From: Bacillota bacterium
GTDB lineage: Bacteria > Bacillota_E > Symbiobacteriia > Symbiobacteriales > Symbiobacteriaceae
DNA: 6,285 bases
Direction: 5' to 3'
NCBI GenBank assembly: GCA_003242675.1
Contig: QGVE01000144.1
Span: 1-6,285, forward strand
The notes beneath the pieces were generated by a model, which saw only the letters and a program-made list of their open reading frames with translations, searched no databases and had not been told where the DNA came from. The translations under genes and the position numbers were made by a program. Shown piece after piece: positions 4,245 to 6,285 of this stretch (the first letter of the stretch is position 1; the number at the start of each line of letters is the position of its first letter).

Positions 4245-5807
4245 CTATCCCACGAACTCCTCAATCAGGTCCGGCAGCCCCTCCCGCACGGCCCTCTGCG
4301 CGGCGGGCAGCTCGGCCGCGATCTCGCCGGCCAGCACCCCGTCGTGCCCCAGCCGCTCGGCCAGCCGGTCGCCGGCCAGGCCGTGCAGGAAGGCCCCCGC
4401 CGCGGCCGCCTCCGGCGCGCCCAGCCCCTGCGCCATCAGCCCGGCGATGACGCCGGTCAGGACGTCGCCGGACCCCGCGGTGCCGAGCACGCGGCTGCCG
4501 GTGGGGTTGATGAACACCTGTCCGCCGGGCTCCGCGATCAGGGTGTAGGCGCCCTTCAGCAGCACGACGGCCTTGGTCAGGCTGGCCGCTCGCCGCACGG
4601 CGGCGAACCGGTCCGCCTGCACCGACTCCACCGAGACCCCGAGCAGGTGGGCCATCTCGCCCGGGTGAGGCGTGATCACCAGCGGCATGGGGCACTCGGC
4701 CAGGAGCTCCGGCCGCCCGGCGAACGCCTTGATGGCGTCCGCGTCCAGCACCAGGGGCGCCGTCGCCTCGGCCACCACGCGGCGGACGAAGAGCTGCGCG
4801 TCCGCGTCGGTGCCCAGCCCCGGCCCCACGGCCAGGGCGTCGGCCCGGGACGCCCGCTGCAGGAACAGCTCGGCGCTGTCGGCCCGGAAGCCGCCGGCCG
4901 GCGACTCGGGCAGGGCCATGGTCATGTACTCGGGCCGCATCGCCGCGAGGACCGGCTGGGACCGCTCCGGCGCCGCGACGGTGACCAGCCCGGCGCCGGC
5001 CCGCAGGGCGCCCATCGCGGCCAGGGCGCCGGCGCCCACCATCCCGTGGGAGCCCGCCGCCACGTAGACCCGGCCGCGGGTGCCCTTGTGGGCGTCCCGG
5101 CTGTAGGTGGGCAGCCAGCTCCGCACCATCGCGGGCCGGGTGAGCTCCACCTGGATGTTCTCCGCCTCGATCGCCTTCTCGTCCAGGCCGATGTCCGCCA
5201 CCACGATGTGCCCGACCAGGTCCGCCCCCGGAAAGAGGAAGAGGCCCAGCTTGGGGAGGCCGAACGTCACGGTGACGTCGGCCCGGACCGCCGGGCCGTC
5301 CACCCGGCCGGTGTTGGTGCCGATGCCGGAGGGGATGTCCACCGCGAGCACCCTCCGGTTGGCCGCGTTGATCTGCTTGATCGCCTCCGCCGCCTGGCCC
5401 CGGGCGGAGCCGACGGCGCCGGTGCCCAGCACGGCGTCGATGATCAGGTCCGCCCCCTGCAGGGCCTCGAACGCCTGCGCCGGCATGAGGATCGGCACGC
5501 CGGCCATGCGGGCCGCGTACAGGGCCGCCGCGGCGTCCCCCTGCAGGTCGTCCAGGGCGGCCCAGACCACCGCCGACACCGGGTAGCCCCAGTGGCGCAG
5601 CCAGCGCGCCGCCACCAGGCCGTCGCCGCCGTTGTTGCCCTTGCCGCAGACCACGACGACCGGCCCCGACCGCCCGGCCATCATCCGCCGGGCGATCAGG
5701 GCGACCTGCCTGCCCGCCAGCTCCATCAGCGCCCTGGAGGAGATGCCGTACTGGTCGAAGAGGCGCGCCTCGATCGCCCGCATCTGCTCGCCGGAAACGA
5801 CCTTCAT
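4245..5807 (-). CDS. nnr: Bifunctional NAD(P)HX epimerase / ADP-dependent NAD(P)HX dehydratase
   Basis: A 520-residue fusion that repairs hydrated NADH and NADPH. The N-terminal YjeF_N domain (about 1-220) epimerises R- and S-NAD(P)HX, and the C-terminal YjeF/ribokinase-like domain (about 235-515) dehydrates S-NAD(P)HX using ADP. Epimerase marks are G-K-G-N-N-G-G-D-G (55-63), D-A-V-L-G-T-G (124-130) and A-V-D-I-P-S-G (155-161). Dehydratase marks are K-G-T-R-G-R-V (241-247), A-V-G-P-G-L-G (326-332), D-A-D-A (355-358), T-P-H-P-G-E-M (379-385) and [11 protein letters not shown] (442-452) with the catalytic Asp448. Both halves look complete, and the fusion has the usual length of about 500 residues. 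ATG 5807 is chosen since the protein begins with the family-typical [10 protein letters not shown]; the same frame is open upstream but runs inside acpS. Its ATG overlaps the acpS stop codon (ATGA), implying translational coupling. Confidence 0.96.
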   Translation of the reverse strand: MKVVSGEQMRAIEARLFDQYGISSRALMELAGRQVALIARRMMAGRSGPVVVVCGKGNNGGDGLVAARWLRHWGYPVSAVVWAALDDLQGDAAAALYAARMAGVPILMPAQAFEALQGADLIIDAVLGTGAVGSARGQAAEAIKQINAANRRVLAVDIPSGIGTNTGRVDGPAVRADVTVTFGLPKLGLFLFPGADLVGHIVVADIGLDEKAIEAENIQVELTRPAMVRSWLPTYSRDAHKGTRGRVYVAAGSHGMVGAGALAAMGALRAGAGLVTVAAPERSQPVLAAMRPEYMTMALPESPAGGFRADSAELFLQRASRADALAVGPGLGTDADAQLFVRRVVAEATAPLVLDADAIKAFAGRPELLAECPMPLVITPHPGEMAHLLGVSVESVQADRFAAVRRAASLTKAVVLLKGAYTLIAEPGGQVFINPTGSRVLGTAGSGDVLTGVIAGLMAQGLGAPEAAAAGAFLHGLAGDRLAERLGHDGVLAGEIAAELPAAQRAVREGLPDLIEEFVG

Positions 5808-6205
5808 CCCTCGATCACCACCTGTGCCACCGCGTACTCCCGGGTATGGGACAGGGAAAGATGAATGCGCGCTGCGCCCCGTGCGGCGGCGATCTCGGCG
5901 AGCCGCCCCGAGAGGCGGAGCGAGGGGCGGCCGGTCGCGTCGCGGCAGACCTCCGCGTCGGTCCACCGCACCTCCCGCAGCCCGATTCCCAGCGCCTTCA
6001 GCACGGCCTCCTTGGCGGCGAAGCGGGCCGCCAGGCGCTGCGCCCGCTGCCGCCGGCCGGACTCGCAGTAGGCGAGCTCCGCCGGGGTGAAGACGCGCCT
6101 CAAGAACCGCTCGCCGTGGCGGTCGACGGCGCGGGCGAGCCGCTCCACCGCCACGATGTCGACGCCGGTGCCCAGGATCACACCGAAGGCCCCCTTTCGC
6201 CGCAC
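5804..6205 (-). CDS. acpS: Holo-[acyl-carrier-protein] synthase
   Basis: A 133-residue phosphopantetheinyl transferase that moves 4'-phosphopantetheine from CoA to the serine of apo-ACP and so activates it for fatty acid synthesis; cytoplasmic and normally a trimer. Seen here are the N-terminal G-T-G-V-D-I-V (12-18) with the Mg-binding Asp16, F-T-P-A-E-L-A-Y-C (39-47), the second signature [13 protein letters not shown] (61-73) with Glu66, and the C-terminal [12 protein letters not shown] (116-127). The start is uncertain. GTG 6205 has GGAGGGG 7 bases upstream (6213-6219). GTG 6181, giving 125 residues beginning M-I-L-G-T-G-V-D, fits the family N-terminus better (the Bacillus enzyme has 121) but has only a G-run before it. 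It is the first gene of the operon visible here and its TGA overlaps the nnr start. Confidence 0.95.
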   Translation of the reverse strand: MRRKGAFGVILGTGVDIVAVERLARAVDRHGERFLRRVFTPAELAYCESGRRQRAQRLAARFAAKEAVLKALGIGLREVRWTDAEVCRDATGRPSLRLSGRLAEIAAARGAARIHLSLSHTREYAVAQVVIEG

Positions 6206-6212
6206 GCCCTAT

Positions 6213-6219
6213 CCCCTCC
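6213..6219 (-). promoter_or_regulatory. Probable ribosome binding site of acpS
   Basis: GGAGGGG on the minus strand, 7 bases before GTG 6205-6203. It favours this start over GTG 6181, which is preceded by a G-rich stretch that matches the 16S rRNA tail less well. Confidence 0.5.
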
Positions 6220-6231
6220 GTCCGACCCCGG

Positions 6232-6285
6232 GGCCGGCCCCCCCCCGCCGGCCAACAACGGGCACTACCGCCCCCGCCCCCCCCG
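6232..6285. repeat. C-homopolymer tracts with an inverted repeat
   Basis: C-runs of nine (6238-6246), five (6271-6275) and eight (6277-6284) appear within 50 bases at the right edge. The nine-base run ends inside an inverted repeat, GGCCGGC (6232-6238) against GCCGGCC (6247-6253). On the minus strand, the strand that reads into acpS, these are G-runs. I see no -10/-35 pair here for acpS. The tracts are slippage- and assembly-error-prone, so run lengths should be treated with caution. Confidence 0.55.

Noticed and set aside
2736..5864. Plus-strand open frame of 1042 codons
   Set aside because: It lies antisense to four genes with clear family motifs (mazE-like, alr, nnr, the end of acpS). Its translation is His/Arg/Gly/Pro-rich low complexity. 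Long antisense frames are expected in high-GC DNA.

Overview
The window looks like chromosomal core DNA from a high-GC, endospore-forming member of the Firmicutes. A Symbiobacterium-like organism would fit, but that is an inference. The evidence is a minor alpha/beta-type small acid-soluble spore protein (made only by endospore formers) and the gene order acpS - nnr - alr - mazE-like - mazF, which matches the Bacillus acpS-ydcC/nnr-alr-ndoAI-ndoA neighbourhood, all in DNA of roughly 70-75% GC. Every gene I can support lies on the minus strand, so the map is best read from right to left.

Right half (6285 to 2386): acpS (holo-ACP synthase) overlaps by the ATGA type with a fused NAD(P)HX epimerase/dehydratase. 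Next come alanine racemase, a small antitoxin-like gene, and a MazF/EndoA RNase toxin. The genes are packed with gaps of 14-57 bases, or overlap. The set combines phosphopantetheinylation of acyl carrier protein, repair of hydrated NAD(P)H, D-alanine supply for peptidoglycan, and an mRNA-interferase toxin module. The antitoxin keeps a recognisable C-terminal toxin-binding segment, but I see no ribbon-helix-helix DNA-binding domain. The mazF start has no Shine-Dalgarno sequence. A possible internal promoter with a 10-base palindrome lies just before the antitoxin gene.

Middle (2385 to 1082): a 105-base gap with a strong 14-bp-stem hairpin, then a class I glutamine amidotransferase-like peptidase C26 (PuuD/gamma-Glu-GABA hydrolase type). 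A 251-base intergenic stretch follows that is richer in GC (about 83%) than the genes and holds several perfect hairpins. Then comes the spore protein gene, followed by a near-ideal intrinsic terminator at about 996-1045.

Left part (1081 to 1): a 422-base, relatively AT-rich intergenic region. It holds the terminator, a doubtful 24-codon plus-strand membrane peptide ORF, two ACTAGT-centred palindromes, a perfect tandem 10-base repeat, and a candidate promoter. It leads into an exported protein with a copper amine oxidase N-terminal (stalk) domain that runs off the left edge.

I see no mobile element, CRISPR array, tRNA or rRNA. Apart from the divergent antitoxin and some unexplained non-coding structure, the window is ordinary core genome. 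I do not see a clear new multi-gene system.
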